Assembly (NCBI GenBank): GCA_019915015.1
Contig: JAHBBC010000056.1
Location: forward strand, 33,070-97,069
DNA length: 64,000 bases
Source of the DNA: Auriscalpium vulgare
Taxonomy: Eukaryota; Basidiomycota; Agaricomycetes; Russulales; Auriscalpiaceae
Direction: 5' to 3'
In this document: one piece after another, positions 44,241 through 55,213 of the stretch
Position numbering within the stretch: position 1 is the stretch's first letter
How the letters are laid out: every line of letters begins with the position of its first letter
Position numbers and translations under genes: made by a program
The notes under the pieces: generated by a model
What the model saw: the letters and a program-made list of their open reading frames with translations, nothing else
What the model was told of the DNA's origin: nothing
The model's database searches: none

Positions 44241-44533
44241 GGAGCGGGGGAAGCGGCCCTCATAGCTAGGCACTTTTGCGACTGTGTGTAGATAACACTG
44301 CTTGAATTACTCGTCTTTGAATCGTCAACGCGGGTGCGCCCGCAGGAACAACGAACGGCGCATCCATTCAGAGCGCGCCCACGCCATCGCGCAATACGAC
44401 GACCCGACCATAACACATGCGATGATGCGCTCAACTCCCACCTCTACGCCGTACGCAAGGCGTGCCCGCGAACCGAGCATCTCGCCCTCCTGCCGTCCAC
44501 ATTCTGCCCTCGCCGCCATTTAGAACGTATGAC

Positions 44534-45257
44534 ATGCGCAAGGCTGCGAAAGCGAAACAACCCTCACGAGCGCTAGACGACGACGACGATGGCCGTTTTC
44601 TTTCATCCGCATCCTCCTCGACCCCAGCGCGTGTCAAGATGCCACCACGCAGTCAACAGAATCGCCCACGACGTTCAGACCATGCACCGATGCCCCCTCC
44701 GCCGCCATCTTTGATCCCATCGACATCTGCGCTGCGTACACCCATCAAGCCTTCTCTAGCCCGCACCCGGCCATTAGACAACCCCCACCCTACCTCTTCG
44801 GTGCGCCAAACGCTCTCGCGCCCCATTTCGCTCCACAGCTCAGTCGCTCCGCAGGCCCAGACCCAGATGCCCGCGATGCCGGCAGGGCCATCCGACACAA
44901 AGCGTAAGCCCACTGCGCTGCCCGTCACGATGCCCTACCGGAAGCGGACGACGGTGACTCCGCTCAGCGTCGCAAAAGCGAGCGGCAACGGTAGCTTTGA
45001 TCGACTCGCACCGCTGCCGGCGCCGAAGTTCCGCGCAATGCAAGCGAAGGGTGGAGCGGAGGGATTGCTGGGTGTCGGACAGCTGAGCATCGGGCAGGAT
45101 GGTACGGAGGCGGTGGTGCTCGGGGATGCGAGGGAAGGGGAGGAAGAAGAGGCGGTCGGCGTTTCACCCGGAGGACACATTACGAAAAGGCGCGCAAAGA
45201 GCAGACCAGTGAGCTTGGAGCTCATCGAGAGTGCCAAGGGGCCTTACTCAGGTGAGT
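44534..45257 (+). CDS. Uncharacterised basic, disordered protein
   Basis: ATG at 44534 (MRKAAKAKQPSRALDDDDDG). Rich in serine, proline and arginine, with IKPSLARTRPLDNPHPTSSV, LPVTMPYRKRTTVTPLSVAK and a last segment ITKRRAKSRPVSLELIESAK + GPYS before a GTGAGT donor. Beyond the donor the frame overlaps, antisense, the KDZ fragment at 45269, so the open continuation to 45478 is probably a shadow. The original 3' exons may have been replaced by the KDZ insertion. No domain recognised. Confidence 0.35.
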
Positions 45258-45268
45258 CGCAATTGTCC

Positions 45269-46373
45269 TCAACTGCTCGTACATGTACTGACTACATAGC
45301 AGAGACTCGCAAATGCGTCTGCTCCGCGCTGCTCTCCGGTATGAGGGGCGTACAGGAGCTCACCACGACGTTCGTGATCACGAAGGAGGGCGAGGATCAC
45401 GAACGCATCCCAGACCTGTTCGGTGGTGAGCGTGGATCCAAATTGCCAGTCCTCGACCTGAGTGTTGCTCTGAGATAGCGACATTTCATACGACCGTGCA
45501 CAGTTTGTGGCAGACACCCTACTCGGAGGTGAGCACCACGTCAAAACCACATAGCAGCGGAACGGACGTACCAGCTGACAACCTCCAGGTCCGTCCATAG
45601 GCTGGCTAGTTCGGTTTGTACAAACTGATGCTCGCCAACTTGTAGGAAGGTCGGAACACCGGGGTAGTAGATGCGTTGGCCTCCGCGCACGTAGTAGTTG
45701 TGGTGATAGGTCGTCTGGCAGTCTGCGCGGAATTATAAACACAGCGGACAGATGAGGACGAGAGGGGACATACAATGACATTATAGGTTTATTGCCCAGG
45801 CGGGGCGCGCGCCATCCTTGAGGGTAAATGCGACGGCCCGTCGAGCTTGTTGCTTCCGAAGGGCAGGCCGACGTCCGCCACAGAGAGGGTTCTCGCAGCG
45901 GCTATGCGGCGGGTAGAAAGTGATAGTGGCTAGGCCACGTCAGAGATGGGGGACATGCAGCCGAAAGATGGCGACATACTGATGCCAAGGGGAAGGCCAT
46001 GCTGCTCGAGCGCGCTCCGAACCGATGCCGCATGCTCGTCGGGGCCAGGATGCACCCAGACAACGTCACAGAGAGCATCCCATATATCTTGGATGAGACC
46101 ATAGGCAATGTTGGTAGCGTCGGACAGGACCGTGCATACGGATTGCGGTAGAAATGCAGGTGGCGGGCCGTCGGGGAAGGTCGGTGTGGGCTGCGCAAAG
46201 CAGATGTCGGCCTTCAGGGCGGCGGCGAGAGAGACGTAGATGAGGAGCTGTTCCATTGACACGGTCTCTAAGAGCTCGCGGTATTCACGCAGACGGCGAA
46301 CGACCGAGACGAGCAGCATGGCGGGGGAGCGGGACGGGCAAAACACGTTCAAGTTCAGGCTGTATGCGCACAT
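45269..46373 (-). pseudogene. KDZ transposase, N-terminal CxC5-CxC6 part only
   Basis: Exon pieces in order: RRLREYRELLETVSMEQLLI and SLAAALKADICFAQPTP (ATG at 46319 or 46373); a cysteine cluster ITFYPPHSRCENPLCG with ARPAWAINL; then DCQTTYHHNYYVRGGQRIYY and PGVPTFLQVGEHQFVQTELA; then SATNCARSYEMSLSQ, LTTEQVWDAFVILALLRDHE and LYAPHTGEQR. These match the cysteine-rich N-terminal modules of KDZ transposases. The sequence stops matching just after PHTGEQR, before any catalytic domain, so the element is truncated. Short introns appear intact. Confidence 0.7.
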
Positions 46374-46669
46374 TGGGTCTGGCTACGGATCGCCCATACA
46401 GATCTGACCGACAGCCTGGTGTCCGTCCGGGACACTTTTGAACACTTCCTAAGGTGTGGTCAGCTCATTGAACCACCGAAACACATATCCTCCGGCAGCA
46501 CTCTGAAGCGATCGTGCACCTAGGTGCTTCAATAGGCAAGACAGAATGTAGGATATCTTCCAAACCGGTGGCTGTATTTCAAGCCCATGATGATCACTAG
46601 CGTACACAAAAATTCGCCGAACGAACTGGCAAGAAGGATAAGTACTGATGACCGCGGTGCTCCTCACAA
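46374..46669. repeat. Intergenic with dispersed repeat copy 2 (empty site)
   Basis: 46429-46551 matches 41914-42009 joined to 43082-43115 with a few substitutions and a single ACCTAGGT in place of the MITE. A half palindrome (GTCCGTCCGGGAC) precedes it at 46421. No gene otherwise. Confidence 0.85.
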
Positions 46670-49600
46670 CTACTGTGCCCGCGGGCGCTTGCTCGGTGGG
46701 GCGTCCTCTGTGGGGCTCTTCGTAGACCGTTTAGGAGGTGCTTCGCTGTTCCCACGACTCCGCGTCGCGACGACTTTGACCGGGGCGATGTGGCCTGAAT
46801 TCCAGAAGTCAGAGCCCGTAGGAATGGTGACGGAATTGCCGGCTCCTTCCACCCAAGCGTCCAATTCATCGAGCCAGCGGAGGAAATTCTCGAAGCGCGC
46901 GCAGGTAGGCTCGCTCTTTGCATTCTTCGCGGCCTGGAGATGGCACTTGGCCATTTTGCGCATGTGGGGGATGTACTTCGGCCAATCCTCGTTCAGGTTC
47001 TGGGCGGCCAACTTTTCATCTTCCTCCGCTTCCCACTGATCAACGACACCCTCGTCCAACATAGGGTACCCTTTGCGCAGTGCCGCGAGCAACGCCTGAT
47101 TGGTGGACTTTCTTTCAGAGTCTGGCGTGGGGCGCGAGCGCTTGGCCGCGGGCTCTTCCGTCGACGCAGTGGGCTGACGCTTGGATGATCCGGCGGTCCT
47201 CGCTGGAGCTGCGAGCTTGTCGCCCGACGACTTCCCTACCGTGCTCTTAGCGGTGGCTAAGCGCATTGAACTCCTCGATGCTTGGTCGACCTGTTTCGTC
47301 TTGCCCTTCTTGGGACTGTTGCCTTCGGGCTCTTTGGCGGACTCGACGACTTCGTGCGATCCAGTTGGCTCTCCCTCTGAGCGGGCGCTTGTAGCAGGGG
47401 ACTTGGGGTCCAGGGCGCGCGGGGATGGCGGCTGCCCGCCCGTGCGGGATGAGACTTGCGCGTGGGGAGTCGTGGCGCGGGAGGATGTGTGGGCGGGCTG
47501 CGATCCGGTTGATTCATCGCCCATGCCTGATGAGACTTGCTCCTCTGGATACGGGGCGCGGGAGGATTCATTGACCGGGGGCGTTTCGTCCTTCCTTGGT
47601 GGCAAATTGGGACCGGAAGTCGGCTTGGGTGAAGATGTTTCGCCGGGTGGCGACTTGTCCGACGCAGGCCCTGATGGCTGGTCCGTAGACTTGGCGCTGG
47701 TGGTCGCAGTCGCAGCTTGGGACTTTGCCGTGTCTGATTGGCCACTGTCCTCTGAGCGCGTGGAGGGGCCAACTGCGGCGGGGGTTACGGGCTTGCCAGC
47801 TGGTGGCTGCACCGTGCCTGTCTTGCCCGATTTGCGCCGTGCTTTCTTCACCTCGCCCGCGTCGGCCTTCGCAGGCGTCCTGGATGTCTTGGCCTTCACT
47901 GGCGGGCTCTCCTCCTCGACGGCACCATCGACAATGTCCTCATTGCCTGCCTTGCGCGATTTCCGCCGCGGTTTCTTCACCTTGCCCGCGGGAGCCTTCG
48001 CAGACTTAGCGCCTTTGGATTTCTGGGCCTGGACCGCAAGGCTCTCCTCCTCCGACTCGACATCGGTGGGGTCGGCATCGTCGAGGTCGTCAGCGGTCGC
48101 CAATTGTTCTGTTCGATTGTAAGACAAGGATTCTGACAGGTGCAGTGGGACTCACGAAATGCCGGTTTCGAGCTCGTGAACACCTCTTGGATGTAACCTT
48201 TAGCGAACGATATGTTGTTCAGCCACACGTCTGGCGTCTGGTGTCCGATGAGACGGTAGACATGCACCGTCTTCGCCTGCGGTTGCCTCCAGAGACGTCC
48301 GATAAGTTGCTGATCGGTCATGACGGACCACATCACATCCTGTGGGTGGTTTTTGTTAGAGCGTGAGAGACGAAATGAACTCCTTGCATACAATGATAAT
48401 GAGAACATTGGCCACGTGGAGATTGAGGCCAACTGTTCCCGCCTCGGATATGATCAGAACCCTTATGTTCGGATCGGTGCGGAACTGTTCAACGACTTTA
48501 CTCCGAGCGTCCATCGTCATGCTCCCGGTCAGCACGAGAGAGGAGGATTTGTTGAGAAGTTTCAGTTGCTGAGCTCGGTGATGAGGACAATGACAACAGA
48601 GGAATCGTCGGAAGCTCACATTCTGCAGACGCGGATGGTTGAAGATGAAGAACGAGTAAATGACGACTTTGTCCGGGCTCACGTCCGTGACAGGCTCGTC
48701 TCCCCGTAGGTCTTCAACGGTTGGCGGTGATATAGCATCGCCATCGGCTACAGAAATGTCAGCGACGGACAACGACGATGGACAATGACTCGCATACCCG
48801 CTGGTTGCTCATAGTGAAGCCCAGCTACGACGTGCTTGTCCTGAAGATGGTGGTTCAATATCTCCGCCACGTTGTCCAGCTTACGCGACGGGCGCCTGTC
48901 GTACTCTGCCATGGTGGCAGGGAGGGGTCCTACGTTAAGACAATCTGGGTGCGTGCTCGCAATGCGAAGGTCGAGATAGAAATCCTGTGGGATCAATAAA
49001 TGGTAAGCACCCGGCTGCAGGGAGGGCGGAAAGCGACGGCTCAGAGGGTGCCGCACACATGAAATGTCCGTCCGAGACGGACACCCTGGGGGTGAGCCCA
49101 GTGCCGCCTTCGCAGACGATATGGCGTATGCCACACACATGAAATGTCCGTCCGAGACGGACACCCTGGGGGTGAGCCCAATGCCTTCGCAGACGATATG
49201 GCGCATGCCGCACACATGCAATGTCCGTCCGAGACGGACACCCTGGAGGGGAGCCCAATACCGCCTACGCAGAGTACACGGCGTATAGCGCACACGCAGC
49301 GTCCGTCCGGGACGGACACCCTCATGACTGTCCATCGAGCACGCCGCGCGCGCTGTCCGTCTGGGACGGACAACTGAGGAGCTGCCTCCATGCACGGTGC
49401 AGACGTCACACACGGCGCCCTCCACCGTGGAGGCGTTGCAGCCTCCTGCGGCGAGCGGCGCGTGCGCCTCGCTGTCCGTCCTCGGCGGCAGATTGCCATG
49501 GGGCCCTCGTTTGTGTCCCGGGGCTCCCCACCAGTACAAGCCGTCACAGTACGTCCGTCCGAGACGGGAAATGAGTAACTACGATTCACACTCACAAGTT

Positions 49601-52167
49601 TGGCCGGGTTCCTGATTCCGGCATCAGTCTCGAGTTGATCGACTGCGATTTGCTCCAGCACTTCCATCTCCCATGGGTGAGGCTTTTGAACCACCAGGTG
49701 TTCGCGATACGGGTAGAGACCAGAGATGGGCTTTCCGTCCGATCCGAGCGACTTACCCGTGCGACGTATCACACAGCCTTCGAACGCAACACGAATTTCT
49801 TCAACGACTTGTCCAAGCTTCTCCCTGTGGTGCTTGCCGTAGGCAACGCCGGTCTGGCCCGCGATCGTCCTCGTGAGTACCTCCTTGGGTGGGCCTTGTT
49901 TCTTCGCTTCTTTCCGGTCCAGGGCAGTCCCCGAATTGACGGTCTTCTGCCATTGATTGATGCGGTCTTCACATGCGTCGGCGAACGCTGCAAGCCCAAG
50001 TGCGCGGCCAAGGTTGCAAAGATCCTGCGGTTGAGGTCAGAGCATGCGTGATATCGGCAGTCTAGATTACAGTCACCTTTGGGTGTGTTTGGACGGGTGT
50101 CGCGGTCATGGCAACGAAGACTCCCGACTTGGCTCGAAGCGTCCGACCTGTCATGTACATGAAATTAACCTTCCTCAGAACGTGGGCTTCATCGAGCGCA
50201 GTCGCCGCGAAGGTTTCGCCGAAGACGGTGTGAGGCAGCTTGTTGGCGATGTTCGGCATCTCGCGCGGTGCGAACGCCTTTTTCCTAGGGTCTGGAACCA
50301 TGACGTGACGGAAGTCGGACATAGCGGCCTATTGGGTGTCAGCTCAGCTCGCTGAGGTTGAGCAAGTTGACAATACCGTAGTCGACATCAGCAGGATGGT
50401 GTTATTGTAGCGGTTCCCTGTCCTCTTTTTGATCTCGTCCAGAGCGCCTAAGCGCCTCAGGATGCCCCCGGTGATGGGCTGGACTGGAATCGAGTCGGCG
50501 CGAAGGAACCTCGCGACCTCATGAGCCACCTGACCGACGAGGCCAGGCGGAACCACCATCAGAAACGGAGCGTTGGGGACGCGTCCGGTCGGATGGTTTG
50601 GGCCGCCGAACCTCTTTCCTGCTGCTGCGGATAAGGAACCACCGGCTGCGCCTAAGATGTCGCACCACTCACCAAATTGACCTGGGTAAGGTCGGCCTTG
50701 CCGGCGCTCATCCCTACACCACGCGAGCATCGCAAAGAAACCGAGGACTTGCAGGGTCTTTCCAAGACCCACGTCGTCCATGAGGAGGACAGGTTTACCC
50801 TCGAATGCACAATCGAGCATTCTGCAGATGCCAACAAGTTGATGCCAGTGCGGCACCAAGGGCACGCCATTGCTCTCCTCCTCGAACCAAGCCCGATGCA
50901 GCGATGGTACCTTGCTGCCTTCCAGGTCCACCTTCGGATGGAAGAACGGCAATTGGCCCGTCGTGATCCCGAGCGCCTGCCAGAGTTGTTCAACGGTGTA
51001 GTCCTTGTATTGATCGACGCCGGTGGTCCACTCCGCGTTGCTCAAGTCGCCCATGGCTGCATCGGCCGACATTGGCACTGGGTGGTCCGTTCGCTCTTCG
51101 TCGGGATCTTCGTCTCGACTGAGGTGACGCGCCCAGGGGATGAGGTCCCCGCTGCCTGATTCACTCGCTATCTTTTCCAAAGCCTCGCGCATCAATTTCG
51201 GGAGCTCTGCATGTTGTCGTCAGACAGTCTGCTTGCTCCATAGCTCTAGCACTTACTTGCAGTCTTGTCCGGCTCATCGGGCTGGAGCCCCGCCAAAATG
51301 TCACGCACTTGCTGCTTCCTAGCCTCCAAGATCGTCACTGCCTCACCGTCCTGGCACTTGGTGACGATGGCCATGAGTTTGTTGGCCGTGGCCAAGTACT
51401 TACGGACCCCGTCGCCATTCGCGTTCCCCTCGAATATGCCTATGAGGGGTGAGCATGAGCAGACGAGCAGTTACACATGTCCTACATACCAGTCCACCGC
51501 ACAGTCAGGTCTTGCTCGTACTTCGTTCGAGTCTTTTTCATGCGTGTATGGCTTGTCCGCCATCCATCCCAGACATTGTTGATCAAGCAACCGACAACGT
51601 TGCGTAGCTCGGGGGTCAGGAGGGCCGCGCCCGACTTGGTGATAAGGAATGCTTCATCGCCAAACAGGTGTCTGGCGATGTTCTCGTAGCTCACCGAGAG
51701 CTCGGTGTAAGACGGGAACTATGGCGCCTTGAGTGAGAAACTATCATGGACAGTGGGTAACTCACCTCAGATTTTTGCATCGCAACCATATATTCATAGG
51801 GATTGACCTCTTCGACCTCCTCTAGAAACTGCCTGACGCTCTGCGGCACCTTCCACTTCTTCCAAACATTGGCGTGCCACGTGTGTGCAATCGCCCGGCC
51901 TTCTCTGTACTCCTCGTCGCGCGCCCTCTCTTTCGTCTCTTGGACCGTGAGCAGCCTTCGGGGTTTCAGGTCGTCGCCCCTGACATGCTTGGCAAACGCA
52001 CACGCAGTATCCAGTTGTGACTGCGAGAGGTTGGGCACAGTTTCAGGCCTTGCCTCTGTGGCCCAGGGCGGAATATCGCCGCCCGTGTACTCAGTCCACT
52101 CGTAGCTATCGACGAAAAGGTGCGTTGGCAGAAGGACAGTGGCGAGCATATACGACAAAGTGGGCAT
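46670..52167 (-). CDS. SNF2-type helicase/translocase, paralogue 2 (many exons)
   Basis: ATG at 52167 (MPTLSYMLATVLLPTH). Same architecture as the gene at 33948: an N-terminal unknown region with NLSQSQLDTACAFAKHV; Walker A VLLMDDVGLGKTLQ near 50760; FLMVVPPGLVGQV; motif II ALDEAHVLRK near 50185; motif III VAMTATPVQT; the C-terminal lobe with DKVVIYSFFIFNH, SLVLTGSMTMDARSKVVEQF, motif V SEAGTVGLNLHVAN near 48430 and motif VI QQLIGRLWRQPQ near 48290; then a long lysine/serine/proline-rich tail (48100-46670) with repeated KVKKPRRKSRK-type blocks, likely DNA-binding or nuclear targeting. The intron between the lobes is 611 bp and full of palindromes. All motifs are present, so ATPase activity is plausible. 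Identity to paralogue 1 is moderate, so the pair is old. Minor junctions are approximate. Confidence 0.8.
48985..49595 (-). repeat. Enlarged intron of SNF2 paralogue 2 holding a palindrome array
   Basis: The GTGAGT donor (49595) and CCACAG acceptor (48985) join IRNPAKL to DFYLDLRIAS in phase 0. Inside are perfect palindromes at 49066, 49146, 49223 (centre CGA), 49301 (CGG) and 49355 (TGG), and damaged ones near 49474 and 49553. The first four sit in units of about 80 bp with GCACACATGAAAT before and ACCCTGGGGGTGAGCCCA after. Confidence 0.82.
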
Positions 52168-52828
52168 GGTGGGGAAAAGAGAGGGCGACTGAGACCCAAC
52201 TCGTGCTGGTTATATACTGCCTGGCCGATCGAATTTAGGAGCACATGACTCACGGCAGCACCAATGCGGACGGGCACGCGTGTCAAAGCCAAAGCGGGTC
52301 CGGGGATGCCGAGCGCGAATATGACCCGGAACCGGCCGAGCAGATGTGGCTCAGTGATTTCCCTACTCGTGCGGGTGTCGCGGTCATCAGGCCCAAATGG
52401 TCCTGAGGTGTACGTTCGGAAGGAGAGCAGTATGCGCGTCGATGCCGCCTCCAACAATCCCTTGAAAGGCTTCGCACAGCTGCTATAAACATTTTCCCTG
52501 GGCTTAGTGTCCCGACGGGCGTTCCCTCCCAGGGCAATGACGACTGACCACTCCTTCCACAATTTGTGATGGGCTGAGCATTTTAACACGGCCTGGAATG
52601 CTCATGGCGTCCGTCCCGGACGGACACCGCGGGGACCGTCCTCATGCTGAGGCAAAACAGACGGCGTTCCACGGGAGGTATATCTGACCCGCGTGGCCTC
52701 TTCTGTCCATACGACCCTGCGGGGCGTCCGTCCAGGACGGACACACGGGGCTGTACCGCTGGGGCGTACCTTCGTCACCGGCGAGTCAACCCCAGGACCG
52801 ACGTGTCCGTCCAGGACGGACCGCCCGC
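52168..52828. repeat. Intergenic region with three palindromes next to the duplication
   Basis: No gene is seen. Perfect palindromes at 52609 (CCG), 52726 (CAG) and 52805 (CAG). The start of the in-window copy of the 11-kb repeat lies 8 bp after the last one, but the true border is hidden because sequence left of position 1 is not available. Confidence 0.75.
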
Positions 52829-53005
52829 GCCCACCATCTACGCTGTCCGCAGGCACAGCGCTCCACTCAGGTCACGCAGGTGTCGCATCAAAATGTTCAT
52901 CGCAAATCACTCCAGGGGGGGCAACCTGAGCGGTCCGCTTCAATGCTGCGTGAACCGTGTCTTCAAATAGACCCTTAACCACAAATACCTACACCACCTT
53001 TTCCC

Positions 53006-54375
53006 TCAATACCCGTATTCCACGGCCTCCAGCCCTATCTTTAGCCCTGGAGCGTTAACCTCCCAATCCGCGAATGTCCCCCTCGTCATCTTGCAGCGTA
53101 AAGCCTCGACGGAAAACGTATCCCGCGTCCGACTCTTCCTCCACCTGTCGACATCCTGAGGGAACGTCGCCTTGGTGTACATGATGAAATCGACTTGCAC
53201 AATGACCAACTTTGTCAAGCTGGGCAGATAGGACCCGTCCAAGGGCGCTTCGCCCATCGCCTCGCAGAAAGTAATCGCGCTTTGGCCAAAGACTTCCACT
53301 GTACGCAGGACGTGGGCTGATGCCATCAATGACCTCCACGTCCACGGCGCGGCTGTTGGATCGCCGATGTTGTAGACCAGGTCAACCATTTTCAGCGCGG
53401 ACGTGGCAACGACAGCGGCGTGGGCAAGGCGTAAAACCATCCCACGGTTCGAGAACGGCGCGACAACGATGATGGAGGGTTTGTGGCCGGCCCGTTGAGC
53501 GCTGATTGCGATCTTCCACCAGCGCCCACTCTCACGGTCTATGGTCAATTGGTGGGAGATCTCTTGGTCCGTCTCCTGGAACCGGCGTTAAACTCTTGAT
53601 CACATCGCAACAAAACTGGATCTGTCCTCACCATTGCCATCTGTGTGGGGGGTTTAGCTAACACTGCCAGAAACCCTTCGGCCGCCTCATGGTCCGGCAC
53701 CTGGTGATGCTTAACGAAGATCGTGCGCTGGCAGGTGGAGGGATGTTGGACGTGCGAGATGAGCATAGAAACCATCCGGAGAGAGCCTGAGTCCTGCCAG
53801 GTAATCTCCAGTACCTCCAGTCTCGCGAGAGTGATGATCGGCATGGTTCCCTCGATGTCAAGGGAAAGTTGAACTGTGACTTGAAGGGTTGTCAGACCCG
53901 CAAACGCACCGGAGAACCGCAGTGCGTCCGACAACTCCAAACCCGGATAGAACCCCCCTCGAAGTATGAGTGACTTCAGCGGCACCGCAACAGCTTCCAT
54001 AGAAAGGCGACTCCACAACTCGAGCGTATCGGGAGCGTTATCAACCCAAAACGTGAGGACCTCCAGGCGTTCCCGGGCGGATCGGATAAGTTGAACCATC
54101 TCAGGCGCCAGTGCTCTTTCTCCGCGAGGGGGCTCTACAAACATAGTGATCAATGCGCAACCACTCCTGGCAAGGTGGCTCGAGACCGAGGCCAGCCCAC
54201 GCCGAGTGTAGACTTTCGCCCACAGAGCCTTGAAGGCGAGACCAGCGTCGTGCCATCGCCTGCACACCAGCAAGACCGCCGTCCAACTGCACATTGTTGC
54301 TTCCGATTCTTCCACCTCCGCCTTTAAAATTAGAAATATGTGGCCAAGTGTTTCTGTCGCCAGACGTGACTGCAT
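53006..54375 (-). CDS. F-box protein, family member 1, second copy
   Basis: Same two-exon structure as at 178-1547 (intron 53576-53631). Two base differences fall in the gene. One changes a histidine to arginine (ELWSHLSM to ELWSRLSM, near 54008); the other, near 53402, leaves the protein unchanged. Otherwise intact. Confidence 0.75.
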
Positions 54376-55213
54376 TATTGACTGTTACCATCTCTCTGTC
54401 AGCATTTCGGCGAGAAGACTTGGGGAAGACCTACGGTGACCGGGGGATATAAAGTCATTCATCGAACGAACACCCCCGCCCCGCTTTTATTCTACATGCT
54501 GTTACCAACCCCGGGTTGTTCTACGTTATATCCCTTGTCACACTGCGGTTAACAACCTCAGGCCGCCCGCGATTGACGGTTTTGTCCGTCCCTGACGGAC
54601 GCGTGCGCGCACGGCCAATATTCGCACGCATCACCCGGCGACCCTGACGCACACATGCGTGATGCGGTTAACAACCTCAGGTCGCCCGCGATTGACGGTT
54701 TTGTCTGACGGACGCGTGCGCGCACGGCCCATATTCGCAAGCATCACCCGGCGACCCTGACGCACACATGCGTGATGCGGTTAACAACCTCAGGTCGCCC
54801 GCGATTGACGGTTTTGTCCGTCCCTGACGGACGCGTGCGCGCACGGCCCATATTCGCAGGCATCACCCGGCGACCATCACACATGCGTGATGCGGTTAAC
54901 AACCTCACTCGCCCTTCAGGGACGGTTTTGTCCGTCCCTGACGGACGCGTGCGCGCATGTCCCATATTTGCGGGCATCGCCCGACGATCGATGCGGTCAA
55001 CGATCTCAAATCGCCCCTGAGAGCCAGTTATGTCCGTCCCTGACGGACGCGTGCGTGCATGGCCCATATTCGCCGATGTAATCGCGGCTATCTTGCAGGA
55101 CCCGCGGCATCTTTTCGAATGCTCAACATTTCATCGCACGCCCATGTGTGGAACCAGAGCGACGAAATAATACAAGCCCCGATTCCAACCAAGGGCTGCA
55201 GGCAGCGAAATGA
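54376..55213. repeat. Tandem repeat with palindromes, second copy
   Basis: Copy of 1548-2385, units of 102-119 bp from 54545; one substitution (CTTGCCGG to CTTGCAGG near 55096). Palindromes at 54584, 54816, 54930 and 55032. Confidence 0.9.

Noticed and set aside
45258..45478. 3' exon of the plus-strand gene at 44534
   Set aside because: The stretch reads as conserved KDZ sequence (VWDAFVILALL, PHTGEQ) on the opposite strand, so the plus frame is a shadow.
1756..52821. Palindromes as Rho-independent terminators
   Set aside because: No T-run follows, the genome is eukaryotic, and copies lie upstream of genes and inside introns.
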